Origin: Solen grandis
Lineage: Eukaryota > Mollusca > Bivalvia > Adapedonta > Solenidae
Length of the DNA stretch: 64,000 nucleotides
Direction of reading: 5' to 3'
NCBI GenBank assembly: GCA_021229015.1
Contig: CM037789.1
Span: 43,948,377-44,012,376, forward strand
Shown here: positions 1 to 13,291 of the stretch, in pieces
Position numbering within the stretch: the first letter of the stretch is position 1
Layout of the letters: each line of letters opens with the position of its first letter
Position numbers and translations under genes: made by a program
The notes under the pieces: generated by a model
What the model was told of the DNA's origin: nothing
Database searches by the model: none
What the model saw: only the letters and a program-made list of their open reading frames with translations

Positions 1-1999
1 AAATGAAATTTTCGGTCCTATGTTCGAATCTTATTTCAGCCACAGAACTTCGGTCTTTCGGAAATTCGGTTAGCTGACAGGATATGCACACCTTAGTTTC
101 AAGATGTACAATCTGTAAAAATTTGAAGAAAATCCGACTATAAATGACGGCTGTAGAGCGCAAACACCATTTTTCACTATTTTTTGCTCAGACGTCACAT
201 GACGTCATAGGTAGCTGAAGATGCTTTTGTTCAAAAGCGCATACTTTGTTGTCATAACTCTGAAATTTTCATTATTCTGAACAACTGGCATCATGTCGAA
301 ATCATTGCTCTCATTGTCCTATGTTCGAATCTTATTTCAGCCACAGAACTTCGGTCTTTCGGAATTTCGATTAGCTGACAGGATATGCACACCTAACTTT
401 CAAGATGTACCATCTGTGAAAATTTGAAGAAAATCCGACCATAAATAGCGGCTGTAGAGCGTGAACACCATTTTTCACTATATTTAGCTCTGACGTCACA
501 TGACGTCATAGTGTGCTAAAGATGCTTTTGTTCAAAAGGGCATATTTTACTGTCATAACTCTGAAATTTTCGTTATTCTGAACAACTGGCATCATGTCAA
601 AATCATTGCCCAAATATGAAAATTAAGAAGTATGCTTATGACGTCACAAGACGTCATATGACGTCAAGACTCAAGATATATGTAGAAATTCTGCAGAACT
701 GTAAACTGTGTAAGTTTCAACTTCCTATCTCATCCTGAAGCTCTTTAATCCTAAAATGAAATTATCGGTCCTATGTTCGAATCTTATTTCAGCCACAGAA
801 CTTCGGTCTTTGGGAATTTCGGTCAGTTGACAGGATATGCACACCTGAGTTTCAAAATGTACCATCTGTGAAAATTTGAAGAAAATCCGACCATAAATGA
901 CGGCTGTAGAGCGTAAACACCATTTTTCACTATTTTTTGCTGTGACGTCATGTGACGTCATAGGGTGCTGAAGATGCTTTTCTTCAAAAGCGCATACTTT
1001 GCTTTCATAACTCTGAAATTTTCATTATTCTGAACAACTGGCATCATGTCGAAATCATTGCCCAAATATGAAAATTAAGAAGTATGCTTATGACGTCACA
1101 TGACTTCATATGACGTCACGACTCAAAATTTTGTAGAAATTCTGCAGAACTGCAAACTGTGTAAGTTTCAACTTTCCATCTCATCCTGAAGCTCTTTTAT
1201 CCTAAAATGAAATTTTCGGTCCTATGTTCGAATCTTATTTCAGCCACAGAACTTCGGTCTTTCGGAATTCGGTTAGCTGACAGGATATGCACACCTTTTA
1301 TTCAGATGTACCATCTGTGAAAATTTGAAGAAAATCCGACCATAAATGACGGCTGTAGAGCGCGAACACCTTTTTTCACTATTTTTAGCTGTGACGTCAC
1401 ATGACGTCATATGGTTTGACGATGCTTTTGTTCAAAAGCGCATACTTTCCTTTCATAACTCTGAAATTTTCATTATTCTGAACAACTGGCATCATGTCGA
1501 AATCATTGCCCTAAAATGAAAATTAGAAGTATGCTTATGACGTCACATGACGTCATATGACGTCACGCCTCAAAATATTTGTAGAATTCTGCAGAACTGC
1601 AAACTGTGTAAGTTTCAACTTTCTATCTCATCCTGAAGCTCTTTTATCCTAAAATGAATTTTCGGTCCTATGTTCGAATCTTATTTCAGCCACAGAACTT
1701 CGGTCTTTCGGAATTTCGGTTAGCTGACAGGATATGCACACTTTGATTCAAGATGTACATCTGTAAAATTTGAAGAAAATCCGACCATAAATGACGGCTT
1801 GTAGAGCGCGAACACCATTTTTCACTATTTTTAGCTGTGACGTCATGTGACGTCATAGGGTGCTGAAAATCATTGAAATCAAAATTTCCTCACGTGACTA
1901 TAAGCCATAAAAAATTTCATCGTCCTAGGACTATTGCAAACATATAAAAATAGCGTTTAGTTAGGAAGAAGAAAAGAATAATAATAATAATAATAATAA

Positions 2000-2395
2000 C
2001 TAGATGTCATTCGTCAAAACGAATGATAGGACTTTCTGCAACCTGTGTTAATGCAAAAAGCACGAAATTGAAGTTTCATGTAATGACTCACCTCTGGTAG
2101 TATTTCATGTTCATGCTGAACAATTGACATTATATTCCGCGAAAAATAAGCGTTTAGTTACGAAGAAAAACACCATTTTTCACTATTTTTAGCTGTGACG
2201 TCATGTGACGTCATAGGGTGCTGAAAATCATTGAAATCAAAATTTCCTCACGTGACTAATAAGCCATAAAAATTTCATCGTCCTAGGTCCATTGCAACAT
2301 ATAAAAATAAGCGTTTAGTTAGGAAGAAGAAAAGAATAATAATAATAAACATAACAAACCCAATAGGACTTTCTGCTTTAGGCAGAAAGTCCTAA
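2000..2395 (-). mobile_element. Minimal Helitron-like element with both ends and almost no core
   Basis: Read on the minus strand, this 396-bp segment opens with a palindrome (positions 2393-2365), runs through an ATT microsatellite and a short piece of the satellite unit with one TGACGTCA pair, then reaches the 3' subterminal region. It ends with a hairpin (ATTCG stem, positions about 2008-2025) and CTAG at 2000-2003. It has the same ends as the neighbouring 8.4-kb element but lacks the tandem core. The join near 2160 looks like an internal deletion: the 3' block runs directly into the sequence beginning CACCATTTTTCAC. Assignment to Helitron-like elements rests on hairpin plus CTAG only; no replication protein is present. 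Confidence 0.55.
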
Positions 2396-2421
2396 CTAGA
2401 TGTCATTCGTCAAAACGAATG
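2365..2421 (-). repeat. Head-to-tail junction: 5' palindrome abutting 3' hairpin-CTAG
   Basis: AGGACTTTCTGC (2365-2376) pairs with GCAGAAAGTCCT (2382-2393) over a 5-base loop. After two A bases comes CTAG (2396-2399), then the stem CATTCGT (2404-2410) with ACGAATG (2415-2421). On the minus strand this is one element's 3' hairpin, 4-base spacer and CTAG, followed at once by the 5' palindrome of the next. The arm GCAGAAAGTCCTAT also occurs just inside the 3' hairpin on the minus strand (plus-strand 2422-2436), so both ends share that word. Confidence 0.7.
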
Positions 2422-4276
2422 ATAGGACTTTCTGCAACCTGTGTTAATGCAAAAAGCAGGAGATAGAAGTTTCATGTAATGACTCACCTCTGGTAGTATT
2501 TCATGTTCATGCTGAACAATTGACATTATATTCCGCGAAAAATAAGCGTTTAGTTACGAAGAAAAAAAAAATAGGTAGCAGTAGTAGTAGTATGCTTATG
2601 ACGTCATATGACGTCACGACTCAAAATATATGTAGAAATTATGCAGAACTGCAAACTGTGTAAGTTTCAACTTTCTATCTCATCCCGAAGTTCTTTAACC
2701 CTAAAATGAAATTTTTGGTCCTATGTTCGAATCTTATTTCAGCCACAATACTTCGGTTTTTCGGAATTAAGGTTAGCTGACAAAATATTCACAACTTAGT
2801 TTTTAAGATGTATCATCTGTAAAAATTTGAAGAAAATCTGATCATAAATGGCGGCTGTAGAGCGCGAACACCATTTTTCACTATTTTTAGCTCTGACGAT
2901 ACGTGACGTCATAGGGTGCTGAAAATGCTGTTGCTCAAAAGGGCATACTTTACTGTCATAATTCTGAAATTTTCATTATTCTGAACAACTGGCATCATGT
3001 CGAAATCATTGCCCTAAAATGAAAATTAAGAAGTATGCTCATGACGTCACATGACGTCATATGACGTCAGGAATCAAAATATATGTAGAAATTCTGCAGA
3101 ACTGCAAACTGTGTAAGTTTCAACTTTCTATCTCATCCTGAAGCTCTTTAATCCTAAAATGAAATTTTCGGTCCTATGTTCGAATCTTATTTCAGCCACA
3201 GAACTTCGGTCTTTCGGAAATTCGGTTAGCTGACAGGATATGCACACCTTAGTTTCAAGATGTACAATCTGTAAAAATTTGAAGAAAATCCGACTATAAA
3301 TGACGGCTTTTAGAGCGCAAACTTTGTTGTCATAACTCTGAAATTTTCATTATTCTGAACAACTGGCATCATGTCGAAATCATTGCTCTAAAATGAAAAT
3401 TAAGAAGTATGCTTATGACGTCACGACACATTTGACGTCACGACTCTAAATATGTTAAGAAATTATGAAGAACTGCAAACTGTGTAAGTTTCAACTTTCT
3501 ATTTCATCCTGAAGCTCTTTAATCCTAAAATGAAATTTTCGGTCCTATGTTCGAATCTTATTTCAGCCACAGAACTTCGTATTTCGGAATTTCGGTGAGC
3601 TGACATATATGCACACCTTAGTTTCAAGATGTACAATCTGTGAAAATTTGAAGAAAATCCGACCATAAATGGCGGCTGTAGAGCGTGAACACCATTTTTC
3701 ACTATTTTTAGCTCTGACGTCACATGACGTCATAGGGGTAAGTCTTTGTTCAAAAGCGATACTTTCATGTCAAAAACCAAAAATTTTCAATTCTGAAAAA
3801 ACTGGACAGTCGAAAAAAATTGCCCAAAATGAAATTAAAATTTGCCTTGACGTCACGACGTCCTATACGTCAAAACTCAAAATTATTAGAAATTCTGCCG
3901 ACTGAAAAAATGTGTAATTTTAAACTTCTACTCACCTAAAGTCTTTATCCTAAAATGAAATTTGGTCCAAGTTCGAATCTCATTTCAGCCAAACTTGCTT
4001 TTCGCAATTGGGTTAGTGACGGGTAGCACACCTTTGATTAAAGATTACAATCTTTTAAAAATTTTGAAGAAAATCCGACCATAAATGACGGCTGTAGAGC
4101 GCGAAATTTTTTTCACTATTTTAGCGTGACGTCATTGACGTCATAGGGTGCTGAAAATCATTAAAATTTAAAAATTTTCCTCCTGACAAATAAGCAAAAA
4201 AATTACATCGTCCGGACTATTAAACATATAAAAATAAGCGTTTATTGGAAAAGAAAAAGAATAATAATAATAATAA

Positions 4277-6440
4277 CTAGACTTTTTTTTGTTTTTTGAA
4301 CAAAAAAAAGGGGCTTCGCACTGCAAACCTGACAAACCTGGTGTTTTTCAAATTTTTGGGAAAACCTATTAATCCTGCAAATGAAGTCGTAATGTATAAC
4401 TTTTTTGTGAAAATTCCATCCAATCCGCCCATAATGATGGCTGTCAGCGCGGATGAAACTTTGGACTTTTTTAAGTTTGATGTATGGATCAAAAAAAAAT
4501 TTTTAATCATTAAATTTTAAGTTCGATTACCTACAAGACAAAAATTTTTATTGTCATGCCCTTTGCAACAGAGTAAATTGAATTCAGGAATCGGAAATTC
4601 CTACATTTGATGAGCATATGACTCATATGAAATTCACTTTACAAAATGAAAAAAGGAAACACAAAAGCGTATAAGTCGCCAAATATAAAAATTTCTATCT
4701 ATCTAGAAACGTTTTAACGTATTTAAAAATTTGACTTTCTTGGTTCGAATTTCGATTCGCCCAAAACCTTAGTTTTTTAAAATTTTGGCAAACCTATAAA
4801 ATTCCTACAAAAGAGGTGTAATAAAAATTCTGTGAAGTTTCCATGAATCTACAATAAAGACGGCTGTAAAGCGGACAAATTTTTGTATTTTTATTTTAGT
4901 TCGCGTTATGTAGTCATTAAAAAAATTTTAAACATTGAATGAAAAATTTTTCCTGTTACCTACAAAGGACATTTTTTTTCAATGTCTTGAAGCTTTGCAA
5001 AATGATAAAATTTTACCAAAAAATCGAAAATTTTTTAAACTTGATGACGTCATATGACTCTATGACATTTATCTTTTTCAAAAGCAAAGGGAAAAACAGG
5101 CATATAATCTCGCCCAAAAATCAACTTTTTACTCATCTAGAAAAGTTTTATATATTTGAAATTTACGTCCTTGGGTTTAAACTTGGGTTCGCCATAGAAC
5201 CTTTGTTTTTTCGAACTTGGCAAACCTATTAATCCTGCACAATGAATCGTAATATTTAAAAATTCTTTAAATCATGCAAACCGTCCTAAATGAGGTGTCA
5301 CGCGTACAAAAATTTGGGGAGCTATTTTTAGTTTGACTCAGTACTCATATGAAAAATTTTAAAAATTTGGGCAAAAGTTCAGATCCCTCAAAGACTTTCA
5401 ATTTCCATTTTTAATGAACCTTTTCAACATGAGAAAAAATTTACATCAATAATCGGAAAATTTATACAACTTGATGACGTATATGACGTCATATCGTTCA
5501 CTTTACAAAAGGGAAAGGGAAACACAGAGACTATAACCTCGCCAAAAATCAACTTCTATCTCTCTAGAAACGTTTTAAAATGGGTTTTTTAAATTCGACG
5601 TCCCTTTTTCGAACTTTGATTCCCCAAAACCTTAGTTCTTCGAATCTTGACAAACCATTAATCCTGCACAATGGGTCGTAATTTAATTCTGTGAAAATTC
5701 CTGCCAATCCGTCATAAATGGGGCTTACTCACAAACTTGGGAAAATATTTTTTGTTCGACTTTTATGTGACGTCAATAAAATTTTAAACTTTAATCTAAA
5801 TGTTCATGATTCCTAATAGGACATTAAAAATTTTTATTGTCTAAGAACCCTTTTCAGCATGAGTAAATTGACATAAAAATCGGAAAATTTTATCAACTTT
5901 ATGATCATATGACGTAATGGCGTTTATCTTTACAAAAGCAAAGGAAAAACGAGAGGAAAAACTCGCCCCAAATATTTAAATTTCTATCTCTCTAGAAACG
6001 ATTTTTTATGGATTGAAATTTGACTCCTTGTTCAATCTTGGGGTTCGCCCTGAACCATAGTTCTTTCGAATTTGGCAAAAACCCAATAATCCTGCACAAT
6101 AAGGTCTGAATATAAACTTCTGGAAAATTTCCCGACAGTCCGTCCATAAATGACGGCTGAAGCGCGAAAAATTTTGGGAGGTTTTTAGTTCTGAGTCATT
6201 GAAAATAAAAAACATATTCCAAAATCCCTTGCTTCAGGGGTCTGTAAGAAATTTTTTTGTCCTAGGGCCTTTCCCCTTAATGAAATAACAAAATGAAAAG
6301 GTTTGGGAAAAAAAAAATAATAATAATAATAAAAAACGAACAAACCCCAAAAAGGGCTTTCTGCGGGAAAACAGAACCCCAAAAAATAATAAACTAACAA
6401 ACCCCAAAGGATTTTTGCTTTAGGGGAAAATCCAATAACT
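4277..6440 (-). repeat. Divergent, eroded satellite block
   Basis: The layout of the 448-bp unit is still visible (GTTCGAA or TTCGAAT anchor, AATCCTGCACAATG block, TATGACGTCA-like sites), but the sequence differs strongly from the flanking array and resembles the subfamily at 9360-10690. Many TGACGTCA sites are reduced to TGACTCA or TATGACTC. Single-base losses are frequent, which suggests poor consensus as well as real divergence. No gene is visible. Confidence 0.7.
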
Positions 6441-9359
6441 AATGCATTTGTAAAAAGATGAAAGGGGCTTCGCAAGCTTTTTTAATGCAAAAAGAGGGGA
6501 TAGAAATTTCATGTAAACTCACCTTGTAATTTTTTTAGTTTTATGCGAACAATTGACATTATATTCCGAAATAAGTGCAAATGAAAAGAAAATAAGTTTA
6601 CACATTTTTAGCCTGACACCCTGCGTCATAGGGCTGAAAATCTCTTGTTCAAAAACGTAAATTTTCCTTTCATAAACCCGAAATTTTATTATTTGAACAA
6701 CTGGCATCATGTCGAAATCTTGCCCCCAAAATGAAAATTTAAAAAATTTTTGCTTATGACGTCACATGACTCATATACGTCAAAAATCACGGTATTTGTA
6801 GAAATTTGCAGAACTGCAAACTGTTAAGTTTTAACTTTTATCTCCCAAGCTCTTTAATCCTAAAATAAATTTTCGTCCATGTTCGAAATTTTTTTCAGAC
6901 AGAACTTCGGGCTTTTGGATTTCGTAACTGACAGGTAGGAAAACCTTTTTTTTCAAGATGTACCATCGTGAAAACTTGAAGAAAAACCGACCTAAAGAGG
7001 GTGTAAAAGCGGAACATCATTTTTCATATTTTAGCTGTGACGTCATGGACGTCAAGGGGGGGAAGATGCTTTTTTTTTAAAGCGCATACTTACGCAAACC
7101 TGAAATTTTTTATTATTCTGAAAACTGGCATCATTTAAAATATTGCCCAAAAAAAAAAATTAAAAAGCTTATGACCACATGACGTCAATGCGTCAAAACT
7201 CAAATATATGTGAAATTCTGCAGAACTGCAACGTGTAAGTTCAACTTTTTTTCATCCAGGCTCTTTAAACCGAAAAAGAAATTTCGGGCCTTTTTCGAAT
7301 TTTTTTTCAGCCCCAGAACTTCGGTTTTCGGAAATTTTGGTTTGCGACAGGATATGCCATCTTAGTTTTTAAAAATGTACCCTCTGTGAAAAAATTTAAG
7401 AAAATCAGACCTAAATGGCGGCTGTTGACGTGAACACCCTTTTTCATTATTTTTAGCTCTGAGTCAATGACGTCATAGTGCTGAAAAATTTTATTTCAAA
7501 AAGGGATACTTTACTTTATAACCTGAAATTTCATTTTCTAACAACTGGCATCATTCGAAATCATTGAACAAAAAAAAAAATAAGAAGTATGCTTTGGTTA
7601 CTGAGTCCTTGGACGTCACGACCCAAAATATATTAAAATTCGGGAGAACACAAACTGTGTAAGTTCAACTTTTTTCATCCCGAAGCCTTTTTTAAAAGAA
7701 AATTTTTGGTCCTATGTCGAAACTGATTTCAGCCACAGAATTCGGCTTTCGAATTTTGGTTTCTGACGGAATGCACACCTTTGATTTAAATATACCCTAT
7801 GTAAACATTTTATGAAAAACCGACCCCTAAATACGGGTGTAGAGCGCGAAAACTATTTATTATATTTTTAGCTGGACGGGGTGACCCTAGGGGGGTTTGG
7901 ACTTTTTTTTCAAAAGCGCTTAATTTTCTGCATAACTCTGAAAATTTTTTTTATTCTGAACAAGAAACATGTCGAAAAACATTTTCCCAAAATGAAAATT
8001 AAATTATCTTATGACGTCACATGACGTCAAATTCCAGGACTCAAAATTTTTTGTAGAAATTATGTAGAAAATGCAAACTTTGTAAGTTTTTTTTAATTTT
8101 TCAACTTTCTATCTCATCCTGAAGCTTTTTAATCCTAAAAATGAAATTTTCGGCCCTATGTTCGAATTTTATTTCAGCACAAAAACTTCGGTCTTTCGGA
8201 ATTTTGGGTTAGCTGACAGGATAAGCACACCTTAGTTTAAGATGTACCATCTGTGCAAATTTGAAGAAAATCCGACCATAAATGACGGCTGTAGAGCGTG
8301 AACACCATTTTTCACTATTTTTAGCTCTGACGTCATATGACGTCATAGGGTGCTGAAGTTTCTTTTGTTTAAAAGCGCATATTTTACTGTCATACTCTGA
8401 AATTTTCATTATTCTGAACAACTTGGATCATGTCGAAAATCATTGCCCTAAAATAAAAATTAAGAAGTATGCTTAAGACGTCACATAACGTCAAATGACG
8501 TCACGACTCAAAAATATGTAGAAATTCTGCGAACTGCAAACTGTGTAAGTTTCAACTTCTATCAATCCTAAAAGCTCTTAAATCCTAAAATAAATTTGTT
8601 ATTTTCGAACTTATTTCTCCACAGAACTTCGGTCTTTCGAATTTCGGTTACTGACAGATTGCACACCTTGTTTAAAGGGTTTTCCATTTGTAAAATTGAA
8701 GATATCCGACCAAAATTTTGGCGCTGTGGGTGAACGCCATTTTTCACTATTTTTAGCTCTGAGGGTCATATGACGTCATAGGTGCTGAAGATGCTTTTGT
8801 TCAAAAGCGCATACTTTACTGTCATAACTCTGAAAATTCATTATTCTGAACAACTGGCATCATGTCGAAATCATTGCCCTAAAATAAAAATTAAAAGTAT
8901 GCTTATGACGTAACATGACGCATATGACGTCATGACTCAAAATATATGTAGAAATTCTGCAGAACTGCAAACTGGTAAGTTTCAACTTTCTATCTCATCC
9001 TGAAGCTCTTTAATCCTAAAATGAAATTTTCGGTCCATGTTCGAATCTTATTTAAAGCCACAGAACTTCGGTCTTTCGAATTTCGGTTAGCTGACAGGAT
9101 ATGCATACCTTAGTTTCAAGATGTACCATCTGTGAAAATTTGAAGAAAATCCGACCATAAATGACGGCTGTAGAGCGCGAACACCATTTTTCACTATTTT
9201 TTAGCTGTGACGTCATGTGACGTCATAGGCTGCTAATAATCATTGAAATCAAAAATTTCTTCACGTGACTAATAACCCATAAAAATTCATCTCCTAGGAC
9301 TATTGCAACATATTAAAATAAGCGTTTAGTTAGGAAGAAGAAAAGAATAATAATAAAAA

Positions 9360-10690
9360 AAAATGACGTCACGTGACGTCATATGACGTTATTTTCACAT
9401 AATTGTTTAGACACCCAGAGACCTACTAACTGACAAGATTTCAACTTTCTATCTCAAATAGGACAGTTTTTATAAGCATTTAAAAATTGACGTCCTTGGT
9501 TCGAATCTTGATCCGCCATAGATGCTTGGACTTTTTGAATTTTGAAAAACGGACACCGGTATACACAATAAGAACGTAATATACACATTCTGTGAAAATT
9601 TGATAAAAAACGGCCCATTAATAATGGGTCTGGACCGTGTACAAACTTTCGTATCAATTTCAAATATGACGTCAAATGACGTCATAGGCTTCTGAAAACA
9701 TTGAAAATCGAAATTTCAGCGTCTGAATCATTGTCATTAATTTTCATTGCCCTTCGACAATTTCAAAATATAGAAATACCCTTGTTAATATTAGAAATAC
9801 ATTATCATATAATGACGTCACGTGACGTCATATGACATTTAATTTTACAATATGTTTAAGACTCCCAGAGACCTATATACTGACCAAATAATCATTTTCT
9901 ATCTCCAATAGGACTGATTTTATAGGGATTAAAAATTTACGACCTTGGTTCGAATCTTGGATTCGCTAAAACCATGGACTTTTCGAATTTTGAAAAACGG
10001 ACACCGAATGCACAACTAGAACTTAATATACACATTCTGTGAAAATTTGATGAAAATCGGTTCATAAACAAAAGGCTTGCAGACCGCGTACAAACTTTTT
10101 TGCATATTTCAAGTGTGACGTCATATGACGTCATATGCATATGAAAATCATAGAAATCAAAATTTCAGTCTTTGAAGCATGCGTCATTAAAATTTTCTTG
10201 CCCTTCGACAATTGCAACATATAGAAATATTCTTGTTAATAATAGAAATACATTATCATTTTAATGACGTCACTGACGTCATAAGACATTTATTTTCACA
10301 AAATGTTTTTAAAACTTCTAGAGACCTAAATACTGACTAAAATCAACTTTCTATCTTAAATAGGACAAGATTTTATAAGCATTTAAAAATTTACGACCTT
10401 GGGTTTGAATCATTGGATTCGCTATAGAACCATGGACTTCTCGAATGTTGAAAAACGGGCACCGGGATGCACAACCCAGAGCCTAACATACACATTCGTG
10501 AAATTTTGATGAAATCGGTCCAGAAATAATGGCTGTGACCGCGTAACAAACTTTTTCACGTGACGTCAAGTCTGACGTTATATGACGTCATATGAATATA
10601 CAATTCATTCATCCGAAAGCTCATGGTTTGAAATATATGCCATAAAAAATTTTTTGTTCTGAGTCAATGGCAACACCTCGAAATTAACAC
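9360..10690 (-). repeat. Second CRE satellite subfamily, about 450-bp unit
   Basis: Three units start with a GACGTCACGTGACGTCAT block (9364 and 9813, with a degraded equivalent near 10266). They keep the 449-453-bp length and the positions of the palindromes, but the intervening sequence is largely different from the main array. Each unit has GGTTCGAATC (or a near match) and a second TGACGTCA pair about 300 bp further on. The two subfamilies thus conserve spacing and CRE sites better than the rest. Confidence 0.8.
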
Positions 10691-10757
10691 AAATATAAGA
10701 GAAGAAAAAAAGAATAAAGAAGAAGAAGAGATAATAAAAAAACAGTACAAACCCAAT

Positions 10758-10814
10758 ATGACTTTCTGCCTGTGGCAGAAAGTCCTAACTAGATGTCATT
10801 CGTGAAAACGAATG
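10758..10814 (-). repeat. Second head-to-tail element junction
   Basis: Stem ACTTTCTGCC (10761-10770) pairs with GGCAGAAAGT (10774-10783). CTAG follows at 10789-10792, then the hairpin CATTCGT (10797-10803) with ACGAATG (10808-10814). The layout and spacing are the same as at 2365-2421, with small base changes, so the junction has been inherited or re-formed with the same geometry. Confidence 0.68.
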
Positions 10815-13257
10815 ATAGGACTTTTTGCAAGCTGTGTTAATGCAAAAAGCAGGAGATAGAAGTTTCATGTAATGACTCACCTCTGGTAATTTTTCATGTT
10901 CATGCTGAACAATTGACATTTTATTCCGAAATAAGGCAAATGAAAAGAACTAAGTATTACACTATTTTTAGCTCTGACGACACATGACGTCATAGGGTAC
11001 TGAAAATTCTCTTGTTCAAAAGCGTATACTTTCCTTTCATAACTCTGAAATTTTCATTATTCTGAACAACTGGCATCATGTCGAAATCATTGCCCTAAAA
11101 TGAAAATTAAGAAGTAATGCTTATGACGTCACATGACGTCATATGACGTCAAAACTCACGGTATTTGTAGAATTCTGCAGAACTGCAAACTGTGTAAGTT
11201 TCAACTTTCTATCTCATCCTGAAGCTCTTTAATCCTAAAATGAAATTTTTCGGTCCTATGTTCGAAATCTTATTTCAGCCACAGAACTTCGGTCTTTCGG
11301 ACTTTCGGTAAGCTGAGAGGATAGGCACACCTTAGTTTCAAGATGTACCATCTGTGAAAACTTGAAGAAAATCCGACCATAAATGACGGCTGTAGAGCGC
11401 GAACATCATTTTTTCACTATTTTTAGCTGTGACGTCATTGTGACGACATAGGGTGCTGAAGATGCTTTTGTTTTAAAGCGCATACTTAGCTGTCATAACT
11501 CTGAAATTTTCATTATTCTGAACAACTGGCATCATGTCAAAATCATTGCCCAAAAATGAAAATTAAGAAGTATGCTTATGACGTCACATGACGTCATATG
11601 ACGTCAAAACTCAAAATATATGTAGAAATTCTGCAGAACTGCAAACTGTGTAAGTTTCAACTTTCTATCTCATGCAGAAGCTCTTTAATCCGAAAATGAA
11701 ATTTTCATTATTCTGCATTTTTCATTATTTTTAGCTCTGACGTCACATGACGTCATAGGGTACTGAAAATTATTATGTTCAAAAGGGTATACTTTACTTT
11801 CATAACTCTGAAATTTTCATTATTCTGAACAACTGGCATCATGTCGAAATCATTGAACTAAAATAAAAAATAAGAAGTATGCTTATGACGTTACATGACG
11901 TCCTTGGACGTCACGACTCAAAATATATGTAGAAATTCTGCAGAACTACAAACTGTGTAAGGTTCAACATTCTATCTCATCCTGAAGCTCTTTTATACTA
12001 AAATGAAATTTTCGGTCCTATGTTCGAAACTGATTTCAGCCACAGAACTTCGGTCTTTCGGAATTTCGGTTAGCTGACAGGATATGCACACCTTGATTCA
12101 AGATATACCAATAGTAAACATTTGATGAAAATCCGACCATAAATGACGGCTGTAGAGCGCGAAAACTATTTATTACTATTTTTATGCTGTGACGGCAGGT
12201 GACGTCATAGGGTGCTTAGGATGCTTTTCTTCAAAAGCGCTTAATTTACTGTCATAACTCTGAAATTTTCATTATTCTGAACAACTGAAACATGTCGAAA
12301 TCATTGCCCTAAAATGAAAATTAAGATGTATGCTTATGACGTCACATGACGTCATATGTCGTCAGGACTCAAAATATTTGTAGAAATTATGTAGAACTGC
12401 AAACTTTGTAAGTTTTCAACTTTATATCTCATCCTGAAGCTCTTTTATCCTAAAATGAAATTTTCGGTCCTATGTTCGAATCTTATTTCAGCCACAGAAC
12501 TTCGGTCTTTCGGAATTTGGTTAGCTGACAGGATATGCACACCTTTGATTCAAAATGTACCATCTGTGAAAATTTGAAGAAATCCGACCATAAATGACGG
12601 CTGTAGAGCGCGAACACACATTTTTCACTATTTTTAGCTGTGACATCATGTGACGTCATAGGGTGCTGAAGATGGTTTTGTTCAAAAGCGCATACTTTAC
12701 TTCCATAACTCTGAAATTTTCATTACTCTGAACAACATGGCATCATGTCGAAATCATTGCCCGAAAATGAAAATTTAGAAGTATGCCTTATGAAGTCACA
12801 TGACGTCATATGACGTCACCACTCAAAATATATGTAGAAATTCTGCAGAACTGCAAACTGTGTAAGTTTCAAACTTTCTATCTCATCCTGAAGCTCTTTA
12901 ATCCTTAAATGAAATTTTCGGTCCTATGTTCGAATCTTATTTCAGCCACAGAACTTCGGTCTTTCGGAATTTAGGTTAGCTGACAGGATATGCACACCTT
13001 TGATTCAAGATGTACCATCTGTGAAAATTTGAAGAAAATCCGACCATAAATGACGGCTGTAGAGCGCGAAAAAACCATTTTTCACTATTTTTAGCTGTGA
13101 CGTCATATGACGTCATAGGGTGCTAAAAATCATTGAAACAAAATTTGCTCACGTGACTAATACGCCATAAAAATTTTCATCGTCCCTAGGACTATTGCAA
13201 CATATAAAAATAAGCGTTTTGGGTTAGGAAAAAGGGAAAGAATAATAATAATAATAA

Positions 13258-13291
13258 CTAGATTTCATTCGTTGATACGAATGATAGGACC
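13258..13291 (-). repeat. Helitron-like 3' end without adjoining 5' palindrome
   Basis: CTAG (13258-13261) follows an AAT microsatellite and precedes the hairpin CATTCGT/ACGAATG, then ATAGGAC. The partner 5' palindrome seen at 2365 and 10758 is missing; the microsatellite abuts CTAG directly. Confidence 0.55.

Larger units (their letters stand above)
2396..10788 (-). mobile_element. Helitron-like element(s) with CRE satellite core
   Basis: On the minus strand this interval starts at a palindrome (10786-10758) and ends at CTAG 2396-2399. It is filled mainly by the 448-bp satellite in at least two subfamilies. Internal remnants of other boundaries are visible: CTAG at 4277-4280 after an AAT microsatellite, and a decayed 5' palindrome and CTAG-like site near 6345-6440. 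It is therefore probably two or three elements joined head to tail rather than one 8.4-kb unit. No open frame resembles a Rep/helicase, so any copy would depend on proteins encoded elsewhere. Confidence 0.5.
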
